From JAJPKK01 sp963800215 (GTDB lineage Bacteria > Pseudomonadota > Alphaproteobacteria > Rhizobiales > Xanthobacteraceae): a stretch of 64,000 bases of DNA. The position numbers and the translations under genes were made by a program. Shown one piece after another: positions 7,587 to 17,384 of the stretch (position 1 is its first letter; each line of letters opens with the position of its first letter). The notes under the pieces are model-generated. The model was given only the letters and a program-made list of their open reading frames with translations, had not been told where the DNA came from and searched no databases. The stretch covers positions 248,001 to 312,000 of the forward strand of contig CAWCZY010000006.1 of the NCBI GenBank assembly GCA_963800215.1, given 5' to 3'.

Positions 7587-9552
7587 TCACTCCTCCCCGC
7601 CCGGCTCCAGCCGCACCAGCGCCGCGCCCTCGACACTTGCGTGCCCGCCGCCGCCACTTCCGCGACGATGCCGTCGCGGGGCGCGGTCAGGCTGTGCTCC
7701 ATCTTCATCGCCTCCATGACGGCGACGCGGGCGCCGAGCTTGACCTCCTGGCCAGCCTCGACCAGGACGGCGATGACCTTGCCGTTCATCGGCGCCCGCA
7801 CCGTGTCTTCGCCGGCGGGCGCGCCGCCCGCCGTATCGGGCGCCTGAACGCGACATGATGTGGGCGGCCGCCGGCGACGACGACGCCGTCGGGCATTCGA
7901 TGATGCGCTCGGCACGCTGCGCGCGATAGCCCCGTCGACGCTCACCTGCGGGCCGCCGGCGCCCCACGCGATGCCGCCTGCCGCTCGACGCCGTCGACCA
8001 TGACGTCGAAGGCGAGCGTCCGCGCCGGTCCGAGCGAAAAGCCGTCATCGGCCGCCCACGGCGTGCGCCATGACGGCGGCTTCGGCGACGGCGCCGAGCG
8101 ACGCCGGACACGGATGCGCTCGCTTTCCAGCAGAAAAGCGACGCCGTCGGCGGCGGCCTGGGCGGCTTCGGCCGGATCGGTCGCCAGCAGCTCCTCGAGA
8201 TGGCTGATCGATGAAGCCGGTGTCGAACTGGCCGGCGCGGAAGTCGGGATGCGTCGACGATCGCGGCCAGGAACGGCGTGTTGACCCGCGGGCCGATGAC
8301 GATGGTATCGCCGAGCGCCGCGCCGAGCCGATCCAGCGCCTCGCTGCGGGTCGCGCCGCGGGCGATCACCTTGGCGATCATCGGATCGTAGTCGGGCGGC
8401 ACCATCGGAGCCGGCGGCAACGCCGGCATCGACGCGGATGCCTTCGCCGTGCGGCAGTTCCAGCGCGGCGATGCGTCCCGGCGGACGGCAGGAAGCCGCG
8501 GTCGGGATCCTCGGCATAGATGCGCGCCTCGACGGCATGGCCGTCGAGCGGCACATCGTCCTGGCGCAAACCGATGGTCTCTCCGGACGCGATGCGAAAT
8601 TGCCATTCGACGAGATCGAAGCCGGTGATCGCCTCGGTGACGGGATGCTCGACCTGCAGCCGCGTGTTCATCTCCATGAACCAGAAGCCGCCGGATTTGA
8701 GCCCCGACGCCGCGGCGGCGATGAACTCAACCGTGCCGGCGCCGACATAGCCGATGGCGCGCGCGGCTTCGACCGCGGCGCGACCCATCTGCGCGCGCAA
8801 TCTGCGCCGTCATGCCCGGCGCCGGGGCTTCCTCGATCACCTTCTGGTGGCGGCGCTGCAGCGAGCAGTCGCGCTCATTGAGGTGGATCACCTGCCCGTC
8901 GGCATCGCCGAAGATCTGGAATTCGATGTGGCGCGGCGTCTCGATGTATTTCTCGATCAGCACCCGCGCATCGCCGAAAGCGGAATCCGGCCTCGCGCTG
9001 CGCGGCGGCGAGGGCGTCGTCGAAATCGGCATGCTTGTCGACCCGGCGCATGCCGCGGCCGCCGCCGCCGGCCACCGCCTTGATCAGGACGGGATAGCCG
9101 ATCTCATAGGCCTTTCGCTTGAGGAAGGCAGGCGCCTGCTGGTCGCCGTGATAGCCCGGCACCACGGGCACGCCCGCCTTTTCCATCAGTGCCTTGGCGC
9201 GGTCCTTGAGGCCCATGGCGCGGATCGCGGCGGGCGACGGCCCGATGAAAGCGATGTTGGCACGCAGCGCCGCTTCGGCGAAGTCGGCATTCTCGGCGAG
9301 AAAGCCGTAGCCGGGATGGATGCATTGCGCGGCGGTGCGGCGCGCGGCCTCGATCAATTTATCGATATTGAGATAGCTCTCGCGCGGGGCCGCCGCGCCG
9401 ATCGCAACGGCTTCGTCGCAGGCCCGCACATGCAGCGCGCCGGCATCGGCCTCCGAATAGACCGCGATGGTCCGCAGCCCCAGGCGTTTGGCGGTGCGCG
9501 CAATGCGAACCGCGATCTCGCCGCGATTCGCGATCAGGACCGAAGAAAACAT
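7587..9552 (-). CDS. Biotin-dependent acyl-CoA carboxylase alpha subunit (methylcrotonyl/propionyl-CoA type), multiply frameshifted
   Basis: Carries biotin carboxylase and biotin carrier domains on one chain of about 650 residues, the layout of 3-methylcrotonyl-CoA and propionyl-CoA carboxylase alpha subunits. The N-terminus (ANRGEIAVRIARTAKRLG) and the ATP-grasp loop (AVAGGGGRGMR) are intact to about 8995. Later pieces in other frames carry EKYIETPRHIEFQIFGD, FMEMNTRLQVEHPVTE, ALGDTIVIGPRVNTPFLA and the biotinyl-lysine site EAMKMEHSL. The C-terminus is ALVRLEPGGEE at 7589. I count at least seven single-base breaks. The beta (carboxyltransferase) subunit should lie nearby but is not in the window. 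A DGF(S/Q)L-type linker before the carrier domain favours methylcrotonyl-CoA carboxylase, with moderate confidence. Confidence 0.8.
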
Positions 9553-9622
9553 GCGCCGGGGATATCACCCAAGTCATGACCATTGATAGCGGCCGGCCGG
9601 TCTTTTTCCACCGCCGGAGTTT

Positions 9623-10747
9623 CTACCGCACCGTCGTGGGCGAGAACGGCGGCGGCGGCACCCGGCTGAGCGTGCCGTCGGGCTGGTTCGGATCGCCCGC
9701 CTCGGGCCGCGGCGGTGCCGAACGCGGCGGCGGTGCGACGCGCACTTGAGGCGGCCGGCGTGGCGGAACCGGCGTGAAGGCCGCCGGCGCGGCCGGAGCG
9801 ATCGCGGCGGATTGGGCGGGCGGCTCGGCAGCGGCGGCCGGCTGTGGCGGCGGTGCCGGTTCGCGCTGCGGCAGCTGCGGCAGCACGTCACGCGGCGTCG
9901 CCGCATCCCGTTGGGGCGCAGGCTCGTGCGGCGGCGCCCCCTCGGGCGCCATGATGCTGACCGGCGGGATCGATTTGGACGACGGGAAGTCGTAGCGCGG
10001 CGCCACCGTTCCCGGCCCCGCCGCCCCCGGCAACGCGACCGGCGGTCCGACCGCCGCGACCAGCCCGTCGGCCGGATGGGGCGTATTCCAGATCGCGGTG
10101 TATTTCTTCACCTGCTCCTCGAAAGTGTGATCGCGCATATTGGCGGCCACCCGGGTGGAATCGCGCATCCGCGCCAGCGCGTCGCAGTGATCCGCCATGC
10201 AGCCTTCGCGTTCCGTCAACACATGGGCGACCAAGCCGAACCGGTCGAACTCGATCGCAGTGCGCAACGGGGCGAGTTCGGCGGCATAGCTCGCATCGCC
10301 GCGTTCCGCATAGGCGGAGCCATCGTCGAGCAGCGCGAGCTGCGCCGTCACATATTTCACCGCGGCCGCGACTGCCTCGGGACTGGCGAACACCGACTTT
10401 TCGCAGGCGGACTCGACCGTTTCCCCCGCCTGCTCGTCGAGGCAGGACAGCGCCGATCCCGGCGCGATCGCGCCCGCCATCAGCGCAGTCTTGCGATCAT
10501 CGAGAGAGCGGCGCTCGCTGCCCGGGTCCGAACCCGTTGTGGAAACGCCGCGCTGCTGCACATAGAGCCAGGCGCCGAGGACGATGGCTGCGATCAGGCC
10601 GACGCGGAACAGCGACGTGATCAACGCGACACCGCCCGCCCTTCCGACGGCGAGCACCACGGCGACGACCAACACGGCGGCTGCCGCGCCCGCCAACCAG
10701 ATCGGGACCGCCAGGGTTCCCGCCGCTGCATCCACGCCCGGCATCAC
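9623..10747 (-). CDS. Membrane-anchored protein of unknown function with Pro-rich C-terminus
   Basis: A 374-residue protein not matched to a named family. Two hydrophobic helices (about residues 13-35 and 40-62) are followed by a short soluble region with two Cys in SCLDEQAGETVESACEK (about 100-116) and a helical segment with more Cys around residues 188-195 (EGCMADHCDALARMR). From about residue 235 the protein is a long Pro/Ala/Arg-rich tail, probably disordered. Similar two-helix proteins occur widely in Hyphomicrobiales as hypotheticals. The frame is unbroken and codon use matches the surrounding chromosome. The gene lies 70 bp upstream of the carboxylase gene on the same strand. Function is unknown. 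Confidence 0.7.
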   Translation of the reverse strand: MMPGVDAAAGTLAVPIWLAGAAAAVLVVAVVLAVGRAGGVALITSLFRVGLIAAIVLGAWLYVQQRGVSTTGSDPGSERRSLDDRKTALMAGAIAPGSALSCLDEQAGETVESACEKSVFASPEAVAAAVKYVTAQLALLDDGSAYAERGDASYAAELAPLRTAIEFDRFGLVAHVLTEREGCMADHCDALARMRDSTRVAANMRDHTFEEQVKKYTAIWNTPHPADGLVAAVGPPVALPGAAGPGTVAPRYDFPSSKSIPPVSIMAPEGAPPHEPAPQRDAATPRDVLPQLPQREPAPPPQPAAAAEPPAQSAAIAPAAPAAFTPVPPRRPPQVRVAPPPRSAPPRPEAGDPNQPDGTLSRVPPPPFSPTTVR

Positions 10748-10947
10748 CTACCCCCTGTTTCCAACGCTAAGCCCGCCCGCCCCCACGGGTTTTCCGCATT
10801 ATGCCGCACCGGACAAGTCATGGCTACCATCAATCTCCACCGTCAATCTGGGGCCGCCCATATCCGCACTTGGTCGGAGCGGGCGAATTGGTTATTAGAA
10901 CGCTAAGGAACTCGAGGGGCAATTCCACACAGGCACAGACTCGCCCC
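10748..10947. other. Gene-free stretch upstream of the class II aldolase
   Basis: The 363 bp between the membrane protein start (10747) and the aldolase start (11111) contain one dispersed repeat (10948-11023, listed separately). The remaining sequence is the likely divergent promoter region, with a run of less GC-rich DNA around 10885-10925. I see no convincing small gene or RNA. Confidence 0.4.
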
Positions 10948-11023
10948 GAGAGCCCCCTCCGCAACCCTCCCCCGCAGGCGGGAGAGGGAGCGAACACCAT
11001 TCGATCACGCGAACTGAAGCGAT
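10948..11023. repeat. Dispersed REP-like repeat, copy A (76 bp)
   Basis: Nearly the same 76 bp recur at 42046-42121. Each copy contains a palindromic core, CCCTCCCCCGC-AGGCGGGAGAGGG, followed by a non-palindromic tail with TTCGATCACGCGAA(C/T)TGAAGCGAT. Conservation of the tail as well as the hairpin suggests one dispersed family, not chance GC palindromes. Confidence 0.75.
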
Positions 11024-11110
11024 AATTCGCGGACCAGTGCTGAAGTCTGCGACTTTTCGGTGTCATGATCCAGGGTATCGCGTTCCACTCCGGCACATTG
11101 GTCACAGCGC

Positions 11111-11857
11111 ATGAACGATCACGCATCCAGCCCCGCACCGCGGTCCGGCGGCCCGGTCGACCCCGCGGCCATCGAAGACCTGGTCGCGGCCAACCGCATC
11201 CTCGCCGACCAGGGCGTCCTCGACGGCTATGGCCATGTGACCATGCGCCATCCCCATGCGCCCGACCGCTATTTCCTGTCGCGTTCCAAGGCGCCGGCGA
11301 TCATCACCGCGGCCGATATCATGGAATACGACCTCGATTCCAGTCCGATCGACCAGGCCGGCCGCCTCATGTACATCGAGCGCTTCATCCACGGCGAGAT
11401 CTACAAGGCGCGTCCCGACGTCAATGCCATCGTGCACAGCCATTCGCCCACGGTCATTCCGTTCAGCGTGACCACGGTCAAGCTGCGGCCGATCTGCCAC
11501 ATGTCGGCCTTCCTGAAGCAGGACGTGCCTAATTTCGAGATCCGCGACTGCGACGGCATGACCGATCTCTTGATCCGCAACGCCAAGCACGGCAGCGGCC
11601 TCGCGAAAACCCTCGGCGCCAACAACGTGGCGCTGATGCGCGGGCACGGCAATGTCTGCGTCGGGCCAAACATCATGACCGCGGTCTATCGCGCCATCTA
11701 CACCGAGGTCAACGCGCGGCTGCAGGCGCAGGCGATCGCGCTCGGCGGCCCGATCAAATTTCTCGAGCCGGAGGAATGCGACTTGATCACCGGACGCAAG
11801 GACACCAATTTCCAACGCCCCTGGGCGATGTGGAAGAGCCGCATCACGACGGCCTGA
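11111..11857 (+). CDS. Class II aldolase/adducin family protein
   Basis: A cytoplasmic Zn-dependent aldolase or decarboxylase fold, 248 residues, complete. The zinc ligands appear as HSHSP (about residues 116-120) and RGHGNVCVG (about 177-185), with an N-terminal GYGHVTMR where sugar-phosphate aldolases have a substrate loop. The family includes fuculose-phosphate aldolase and also decarboxylases of aromatic acids, so the fold does not fix the reaction. It is close to aromatic-catabolism genes and a cyclase-family hydrolase, which makes a carboxylic-acid or aromatic substrate plausible, but this is context only. The gene stands alone on its strand. An upstream dispersed repeat separates it from the divergent membrane-protein gene. 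Confidence 0.82.
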   Translation: MNDHASSPAPRSGGPVDPAAIEDLVAANRILADQGVLDGYGHVTMRHPHAPDRYFLSRSKAPAIITAADIMEYDLDSSPIDQAGRLMYIERFIHGEIYKARPDVNAIVHSHSPTVIPFSVTTVKLRPICHMSAFLKQDVPNFEIRDCDGMTDLLIRNAKHGSGLAKTLGANNVALMRGHGNVCVGPNIMTAVYRAIYTEVNARLQAQAIALGGPIKFLEPEECDLITGRKDTNFQRPWAMWKSRITTA

Positions 11858-11939
11858 CGATCTTTTGAGACGGCATTTGAACTGACACCTGGACCGGCGT
11901 CGTCCTGCGGCGCATCAACCAGCACGGGAGCCCGCAAAA

Positions 11940-12347
11940 ATGATTTGGAAACTGCCTGGCGTGTTGCTCTGTGCCGCGCTCGCCTCATCGCTCCCCGGCC
12001 TCGGCGCACGGGCCGAGCCGCTGGCCACCCAGGGCATCGGCACGTCGAGCTGCGGCCGCCTCGTCAACGATCTCAACCCCAGCGAAGGCCTCAACAATCC
12101 CGTCAACGTGATGCTCTATGCGTGGGTTCAGGGCTATGTCAGCGCCGCCAACATCGCGCTGCTCGAAGACGACAGCAAGCATGTCGACCTCAGCATCCTC
12201 GACGAGGGCAAGGTGCTCAACCTGGTGGTGACCTTTTGCAAGGCCAATCCCGACAAGAAGCCGGTGACCGCGATCGACGAACTCATCCGCAAGTCGGCCA
12301 AGGTCAAGGCGAAGTGGGAGTCCGGCACCATCGACTGGGACGGGTGA
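11940..12347 (+). CDS. Small exported protein of unknown function
   Basis: 135 residues with a clear Sec signal peptide (hydrophobic stretch at residues 5-20, cleavage likely after ARA at 23-25). The mature part has two Cys (in GTSSCGRLV and VVTFCKANP), which could form a disulfide, and a conserved-looking core YAWVQGYVSAANIALL. This pattern resembles small periplasmic proteins such as the HdeA or Rap1a-like groups, but the match is too weak to name it. Start: ATG at 11940, five bases after an A-rich GGGAGCC element. It is followed by a long palindromic repeat (12403-12480) that may end transcription. Confidence 0.72.
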   Translation: MIWKLPGVLLCAALASSLPGLGARAEPLATQGIGTSSCGRLVNDLNPSEGLNNPVNVMLYAWVQGYVSAANIALLEDDSKHVDLSILDEGKVLNLVVTFCKANPDKKPVTAIDELIRKSAKVKAKWESGTIDWDG

Positions 12348-12402
12348 GCCCCGACCCTCACGCGCCAGAGCGTTTTTCGCTCGAGTTGACTCACACTTCG
12401 CT

Positions 12403-12480
12403 GTCATCGCCCGGCTTGACCGGGCGATCCAGTAAACACCGTCCGTGAGTACTGGATTGCCGGTCAAGCCGGGCAATGAC
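12403..12480. repeat. Long palindromic dispersed repeat, copy 1 (78 bp)
   Basis: An almost complete inverted repeat: GTCATCGCCCGGCTTGACCG on the left is mirrored on the right around a centre containing ATCCAGTAAAC and AGTACTGGAT. A second member lies at 59097-59175. Each copy could fold into a stem of roughly 30 bp. It lies just 3' of the small exported protein gene and 3' of the convergent cyclase gene, so it may also act as a terminator for both. Confidence 0.8.
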
Positions 12481-12520
12481 GACGATAGCGTCGCCTATCG
12501 AAGCACCAGCCCCTACGGCC

Positions 12521-13348
12521 CTACACCAGTGCGAGCACCCGCGTCAGGCCGCCGGTGGCGTCCTTCACCTTGGGAGCGCCGACCACCAGGGTCGCGCCGC
12601 TGGCGGGGACCTGGCCGAGATTGGCGACGTTTTCGAGCCCCCACCGGCCGGACGGGAGCCATAGCCTGTGGGTCCTGAATTCTTTCGACGGCCCGTTGTC
12701 GAGCGACAATGTGTCGACCGCGATGCCCGCCACCTTGCGTTCCCTGATCATCCATTCCGCCGCTTCGGGATCGAAGCCCGGGAAGTGGAAGGTGCCGTCG
12801 ACATCGCGCCCGCTGAACTTCGCCTCGTCGGTGACCAGCAGTTCGCCCCAGCCGGAGTAGAGCGCGACGCAGCATCCGTCCGGCAGCCTGCCGTTCTTAC
12901 TTTCCCACGCGGCGAGATCGTCGCGGGACAGGAGATAGTCGGGTTCCTGCTCGGCCTTGTAGGCGATGTCGACGACCGCGAGCGGCACCACGAGTTGCTC
13001 GACCGCGAGCTTGTCGGCCGTCAATCCGTGTTCGGAGAAATGGATGGGAGCATCCATATGGGTGCCGGCATGTTCGCTGAGGTGCCACCAGTACAGGTTG
13101 TAGCCGTCTTTCTTGAAGGCGAATTCCCGCTGCATCTCGATGCCCGGCTTGCCGTTGAAGGTCGGAAACTCCGGCGACATGGTATGGGTGAGGTCTACCA
13201 CCCTGGTGAAGCTGACGCTCTTGGACGCGGCGGCGGCGCCGCCGCCCGCCACGGCGGTCGCGGCGAATCCCGCCGCGGTGGCTCCCCTGAAGAAGCCGCG
13301 CCGCGTCAGCGCATCGCGGACCGCGCGCTCGCATCCGGCTATGCACAT
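12521..13348 (-). CDS. Cyclase family protein (kynurenine formamidase-like metal hydrolase), Tat-exported
   Basis: A metal-dependent hydrolase of the cyclase family (Pfam cyclase; kynurenine formamidase, isatin hydrolase and relatives). 275 residues from the ATG at 13348, preceded by GGGGGAAGAG. The N-terminus carries a twin-arginine signal (TRRGFFRGATAAG), so the protein probably works in the periplasm. The family metal motif HAGTHMDAPIHF is present (His-x-Gly-Thr-His-x-Asp), about residues 114-125, and a later DTLSLDNG block is typical. The upstream part of the frame is shadow sequence. Exported members with this signal are common in rhizobia. The substrate is unknown; isatin- or amide-type compounds are possible. 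It is convergent with the preceding exported-protein gene. Confidence 0.82.
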   Translation of the reverse strand: MCIAGCERAVRDALTRRGFFRGATAAGFAATAVAGGGAAAASKSVSFTRVVDLTHTMSPEFPTFNGKPGIEMQREFAFKKDGYNLYWWHLSEHAGTHMDAPIHFSEHGLTADKLAVEQLVVPLAVVDIAYKAEQEPDYLLSRDDLAAWESKNGRLPDGCCVALYSGWGELLVTDEAKFSGRDVDGTFHFPGFDPEAAEWMIRERKVAGIAVDTLSLDNGPSKEFRTHRLWLPSGRWGLENVANLGQVPASGATLVVGAPKVKDATGGLTRVLALV

Positions 13349-13519
13349 CTCTTCCCCCTTGATTTCTTGCCGCTTGCTTCCACCGCGGCCCGGCCGGACG
13401 CGACGGTTGGCCCGATTGTGACGCCGGCTTCGCGGCTCTGGCAACCCATGGACCCGCGGAACATGCGAATGGCGACGAACCGGTTGCATCCCGGCCGCCA
13501 TTGCGGCCATACCACGCCC

Positions 13520-15413
13520 ATGCTGGTGATCGACGATATTTCCTTGCGCGTGGCCGGACGGCTCCTGATCGAGCGGGCGACGGCGCAGATTCCCTCCGGC
13601 GCCCGCGTCGGCCTCGTCGGCCGCAACGGCACCGGCAAGAGCACCCTGTTTCGCGCCATTGTCGGAGATCTCGCGGTCGAGCAGGGCCGCTTCGCCTGGC
13701 CGTCACGCGCGACCATCGGCCGGCTGCCGCAGGAAGCCCCCGACGGGCCGGAAAGCCTGACCGAGATCGTGCTCGCCGGCAACCGCGAGCGCAGCGCGCT
13801 CATCGCCGAGGCGGAAACCGCCGACCGACCCGCACCGCATCGCCGAGATCCAGTCGCGGCTCGCCGACATCGGCGCCCATGCCGCGCCCGCGCGCGCCGC
13901 CGCGATCCTCGCCGGGCTCGGCTTCTCCCATGCCGACCAGCAGCGCCCCTGCGCGGAATTCTCCGGCGGCTGGCGCATGCGCGTCGCGCTCGCCGCGGCG
14001 CTGTTCGCCGAGCCCGACATCCTGCTGCTCGACGAGCCCACCAATTATCTCGACCTCGAAGGCACCTTGTGGCTCGAAGATCACATCGCGCGCTATCCGC
14101 GCACCGTCATCGTCATCAGCCATGACCGCGACCTCCTGGACTCGGCGGTCGATTCGATCCTGCATCTCGACCGCGGCAAGCTCACCTTCTATCGCGGCAA
14201 TTACACCTCGTTCGAGCGCCAGCGCAACGAGCGCATCGCCCTCGATCTCGGCCTCGCCAAGAAGCAGGACGCCCAGCGCAAGCGGCTCACCTCTTTCGTC
14301 GAGCGGTTCCGCGCCAAGGCAACCAAGGCGCGCCAGGCGCAGTCCCGCCTCAAGCTGCTCGCCAAGCTGCAGCCGATCGACGTGCGCATCGAGGACAATG
14401 TGCGCGAGATCACCATCCCCTCCCCGGACAAGCCGCTGTCGCCGCCGATCATCGCGCTCGACGACACCGATGTCGGCTACGAGCCGGGGCGGCCGGTGCT
14501 GCGGCATCTGTCGCTGCGCGTCGATGCCGACGACCGCATCGCGCTGCTCGGCGCCAACGGCAACGGCAAGTCGACCCTGACCAAGCTGTTGACCGGGCGG
14601 CTCGCGCCGTTCTCCGGAACGGTGACGAAGGCGGACAAGATCAGGATCGCCTATTTCGCCCAGCACCAGCTCGACGAACTCAACCCCGCCGCCAGCGCCT
14701 ATGACCACGTTCGCAAGTTGATGCCCGACGCGCCGGAAGCCAAGGTGCGCGCCCGCGCCGGCGCGATCGGCTTTTCCGCCGCCATGGCGGACACGCCGGT
14801 GGCCAACCTCTCCGGCGGCGAGAAGGCGCGGCTGCTGCTCGGGCTGGCAACCTTCGACGGGCCGCACCTCGTGGTGCTCGACGAGCCCACCAACCATCTC
14901 GACATCGACAGCCGCGCGGCGCTGATCGAGGCCATCAACGATTATTCCGGCGCCGTGATCCTGGTGTCCCATGACCGCCACCTGCTGGAAGCCTGCGCCG
15001 ACCGGCTGTGGCTCGTGGCCAATGGCGAGGTCAAGCCGTTCGACGGCGACCTCGACGACTACCGCCGCCTGGTGCTCGGCGCCGGCGCCGGCGGCGGCGA
15101 CGGAGAGGACCGCGCGGCCAAGGACGAGGCCCGCCAGTCGCGCGCCGACCTGCGCCGCGCCGCGGCCGAAAAGCGCGCCGAGTTGGCACCGCTAAAGCGC
15201 CGCATCGACGCCTTCGACAAGACCATCACCAGCCTCACCAGGCGCCTCGCCGAGATCGACGCCATGCTCGCCGATCCCAAGCTCTACGACCGCGACCCCG
15301 CCCGCGTCGCCACCCTCGGCAAGGAACGCGCCGACGCCGCGAGCGCGCTGGCGAGCGCGGAGGACCAGTGGCTCGCGCTCAGCGGCGAATACGAAGACGC
15401 GGTGGGGGCGTAG
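13520..15413 (+). CDS. ABC-F family ATPase (Uup-like), one frameshift
   Basis: A soluble tandem ATPase of the ABC-F group, which acts at the ribosome or on DNA and not in transport, since no membrane domain is present. Two nucleotide-binding domains: Walker A GRNGTGKST near residue 38 and GANGNGKST near 350; signature FSGGWRM and LSGGEKARL; Walker B DILLLDEPTNYLD and LVVLDEPTNHLD. The characteristic linker (KKQDAQRKRLTSFVERFRAKATKARQ split across a charged helix) lies between them. The C-terminal coiled coil (RADLRRAAAEKR onward) resembles Uup. One frame break near 13823 (extra G) is repaired to TDPHRIAEI. The ATG at 13520 lies between divergent cyclase and ABC-F genes. It converges with the kinase gene. 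Confidence 0.88.
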
Positions 15414-15423
15414 GCACGTTGTC

Positions 15424-15454
15424 GTTTGTGTCGATACACAGCACCGACACAAAC
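15424..15454. terminator. Bidirectional hairpin between convergent ABC-F and kinase genes
   Basis: A perfect 10-bp inverted repeat (GTTTGTGTCG / CGACACAAAC) with an 11-base loop lies 11 bp after the ABC-F stop and 111 bp before the kinase stop. Position between two convergent genes and symmetrical AT-containing arms suit a two-way terminator. There is no long T tract. Confidence 0.5.
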
Positions 15455-15564
15455 ATCGCGTCGATCGCCTCGCGTCCATCAATCCGACGCATAGTGCGGA
15501 CTGCTGTTCCGTGGGTAGAATTTCTCCTGTGGGCTTTGCCCGGCTCAGCTAAGCTAGCTGCGCC

Positions 15565-17334
15565 TCACGCGTCGAGCGGGTCCGCGGCCGCGGGCCGTGC
15601 CGGATCGGCCGGCTCCTCGGCCTGTGCCTCGATCTTCTTGAGCTCGGGTGTCACTTCCGTCGGTGGCGCGACGATGTTGTCGGGCAGCACCGGCGCGATC
15701 GGGAGCCGCACCGTGAACCGCGATCCCTTGCCCTCGGCGCTTTCCACCAGGATGTCGCCGCCATGGAGGTCGACGACCATTTTCACGAGATTGAGCCCGA
15801 CGCCGGTTCCGACGATCCCGGAGACATTGCTGCCGCGGAAATAGCGCTCGAACAGGCGATCGATGTCGACGTCGGGAATGCCGAGGCCGTTGTCCTCGAC
15901 GGTGACGATGGCGCGCCCGGATTCGATACGGGCGCTGATCCTGATGAGACTGTCGCCCGGCGAATATTTGATGGCGTTGGACAGGAGATTGTTGAACACC
16001 TGCGACAGCAGCTTCGGATCGCCGACCATCGGCAGGCGCGTCGCCGCATAGTTCTCCACCAGCTGGCAGCCCGGCGCGATCTCGTGATGCAGTTGGCAGA
16101 TCTCGTGCAGCAGCTCGCGCAGATCGAACTCCTGCGGATGGAAATAAAGCGCCGCCCCGCCCTCGATCAGCCGCGACGAATTGAGCAGGTTGTCGATCAG
16201 ATGGGTCATCCGCAGTACGGCCGCGCGAACCTTGCCCGCGCGCGCATTGATCTCGTCGGTCCGCAGGCGGTAGCCGACCTTGATCAGGCGCTGGGCGTGG
16301 CCGTCGATGATGGTCAGGGGGGTGCGGAACTCGTGGGACGCCATCGATACGAAGTTGCGCTGCATCTGGGTCAGATGCCGCTCGGCCGTGAGCTTTTCCT
16401 CCAGCATGGAGGCCTGCTGGGCGAGCCCGCGCTGACTGACCATGAGCTCGATCGCGTTGTTGCGGAACACCACCGCGGCACGCGCCATCTCGCCGATCTC
16501 GTCGCGGCGCTCGGTCCCCTTGATGTCGATGTCGGTGTCGTTGGCCGCGAGCCGGTGCATGCAGCCGGCGAGATGCAGGAGCGGACTTGAAATCGAACGG
16601 CCGATGTAGAGGAGCGCGGCGACCACCAGCACGCCGCCGATTCCCATTGCGACGATGATCAGCAACGAGGCCTGCTTGTAGGCGATCGCCACCCGCGCGC
16701 TGGCCTCTTGCGCCTTGCCGACCGATTGCTTGGTCAACTGCCCCAACGCATCGCTCGCTTCGTTATAAGCCCAGCGCGAATTCGTCATGTAGAGGTTGAC
16801 GGCTTCCGCCTTGCGGTCCTTGCGCGACAGCTCGAGCACGTGGTTGACGATGTCGCGGTAATCGTGCCAGCTCTCCCTGAACTGGTTGTAGAGACCGGCC
16901 TCGTCGGGATCGTGGTGGAGGTGCTCGTAACTGTACTGGGCCTGCGAGATCGAGCGGTCGAGCTCGATCATCTCCATCTCGATGGCGGCGATTTCGCTCG
17001 AGTTCGACGACAGCAGGTCGCTGCCCTCGGCGGCGCGAAAGTCGGAGGTGAAATTGTTGAGGTCGCCCAGCACGCGGGTGGTAGGCAGCCACAGATCGGC
17101 GATGCCGGCAGACACGTTGTTGAAATCACGCAGGCGCGCGATGCTGAACATCCCGAGAACGATGATCAGCAGAAAAAAGAAGATGAACACCGCCGAGAGG
17201 TGAAATCGAATGGACCGGGGCTGCCTCATCGGAATCGACCATCGGTTCGAAACAGGCGTCTCGCCCGCGGCTGAGCCGGTCGGCCGGGGCGGTCGGCGAG
17301 TCGAAAGTTTATCAGTTTTGCCTTCATTGGCCAT
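15565..17334 (-). CDS. Membrane sensor histidine kinase with four-helix-bundle sensor
   Basis: 589 residues. TM1 at about 45-65, a periplasmic helical bundle at 66-220, TM2 at about 222-244, HAMP at 245-298, then dimerisation domain with the phospho-acceptor His334 in SMASHEFRTPL. The ATPase domain has the N box (NNLLSNAIKYS), G1 (VEDNGLGIP) and G2 (GTGVGLNLVK). The C-terminal 45 residues are Pro/Ala/Glu-rich. It is divergent from a response regulator gene 50 bp away, so the two are very probably a cognate pair with a shared promoter region. An in-frame ATG at 17229 is an alternative start giving a more normal cytoplasmic leader. The signal is unknown; long helical sensor domains like this resemble chemoreceptor ligand domains. 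Confidence 0.88.
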   Translation of the reverse strand: MANEGKTDKLSTRRPPRPTGSAAGETPVSNRWSIPMRQPRSIRFHLSAVFIFFFLLIIVLGMFSIARLRDFNNVSAGIADLWLPTTRVLGDLNNFTSDFRAAEGSDLLSSNSSEIAAIEMEMIELDRSISQAQYSYEHLHHDPDEAGLYNQFRESWHDYRDIVNHVLELSRKDRKAEAVNLYMTNSRWAYNEASDALGQLTKQSVGKAQEASARVAIAYKQASLLIIVAMGIGGVLVVAALLYIGRSISSPLLHLAGCMHRLAANDTDIDIKGTERRDEIGEMARAAVVFRNNAIELMVSQRGLAQQASMLEEKLTAERHLTQMQRNFVSMASHEFRTPLTIIDGHAQRLIKVGYRLRTDEINARAGKVRAAVLRMTHLIDNLLNSSRLIEGGAALYFHPQEFDLRELLHEICQLHHEIAPGCQLVENYAATRLPMVGDPKLLSQVFNNLLSNAIKYSPGDSLIRISARIESGRAIVTVEDNGLGIPDVDIDRLFERYFRGSNVSGIVGTGVGLNLVKMVVDLHGGDILVESAEGKGSRFTVRLPIAPVLPDNIVAPPTEVTPELKKIEAQAEEPADPARPAAADPLDA

Positions 17335-17384
17335 ATAAAGCTATTCTAACGCCCACACCACTACCGATCTCCGGCACCCAGCGC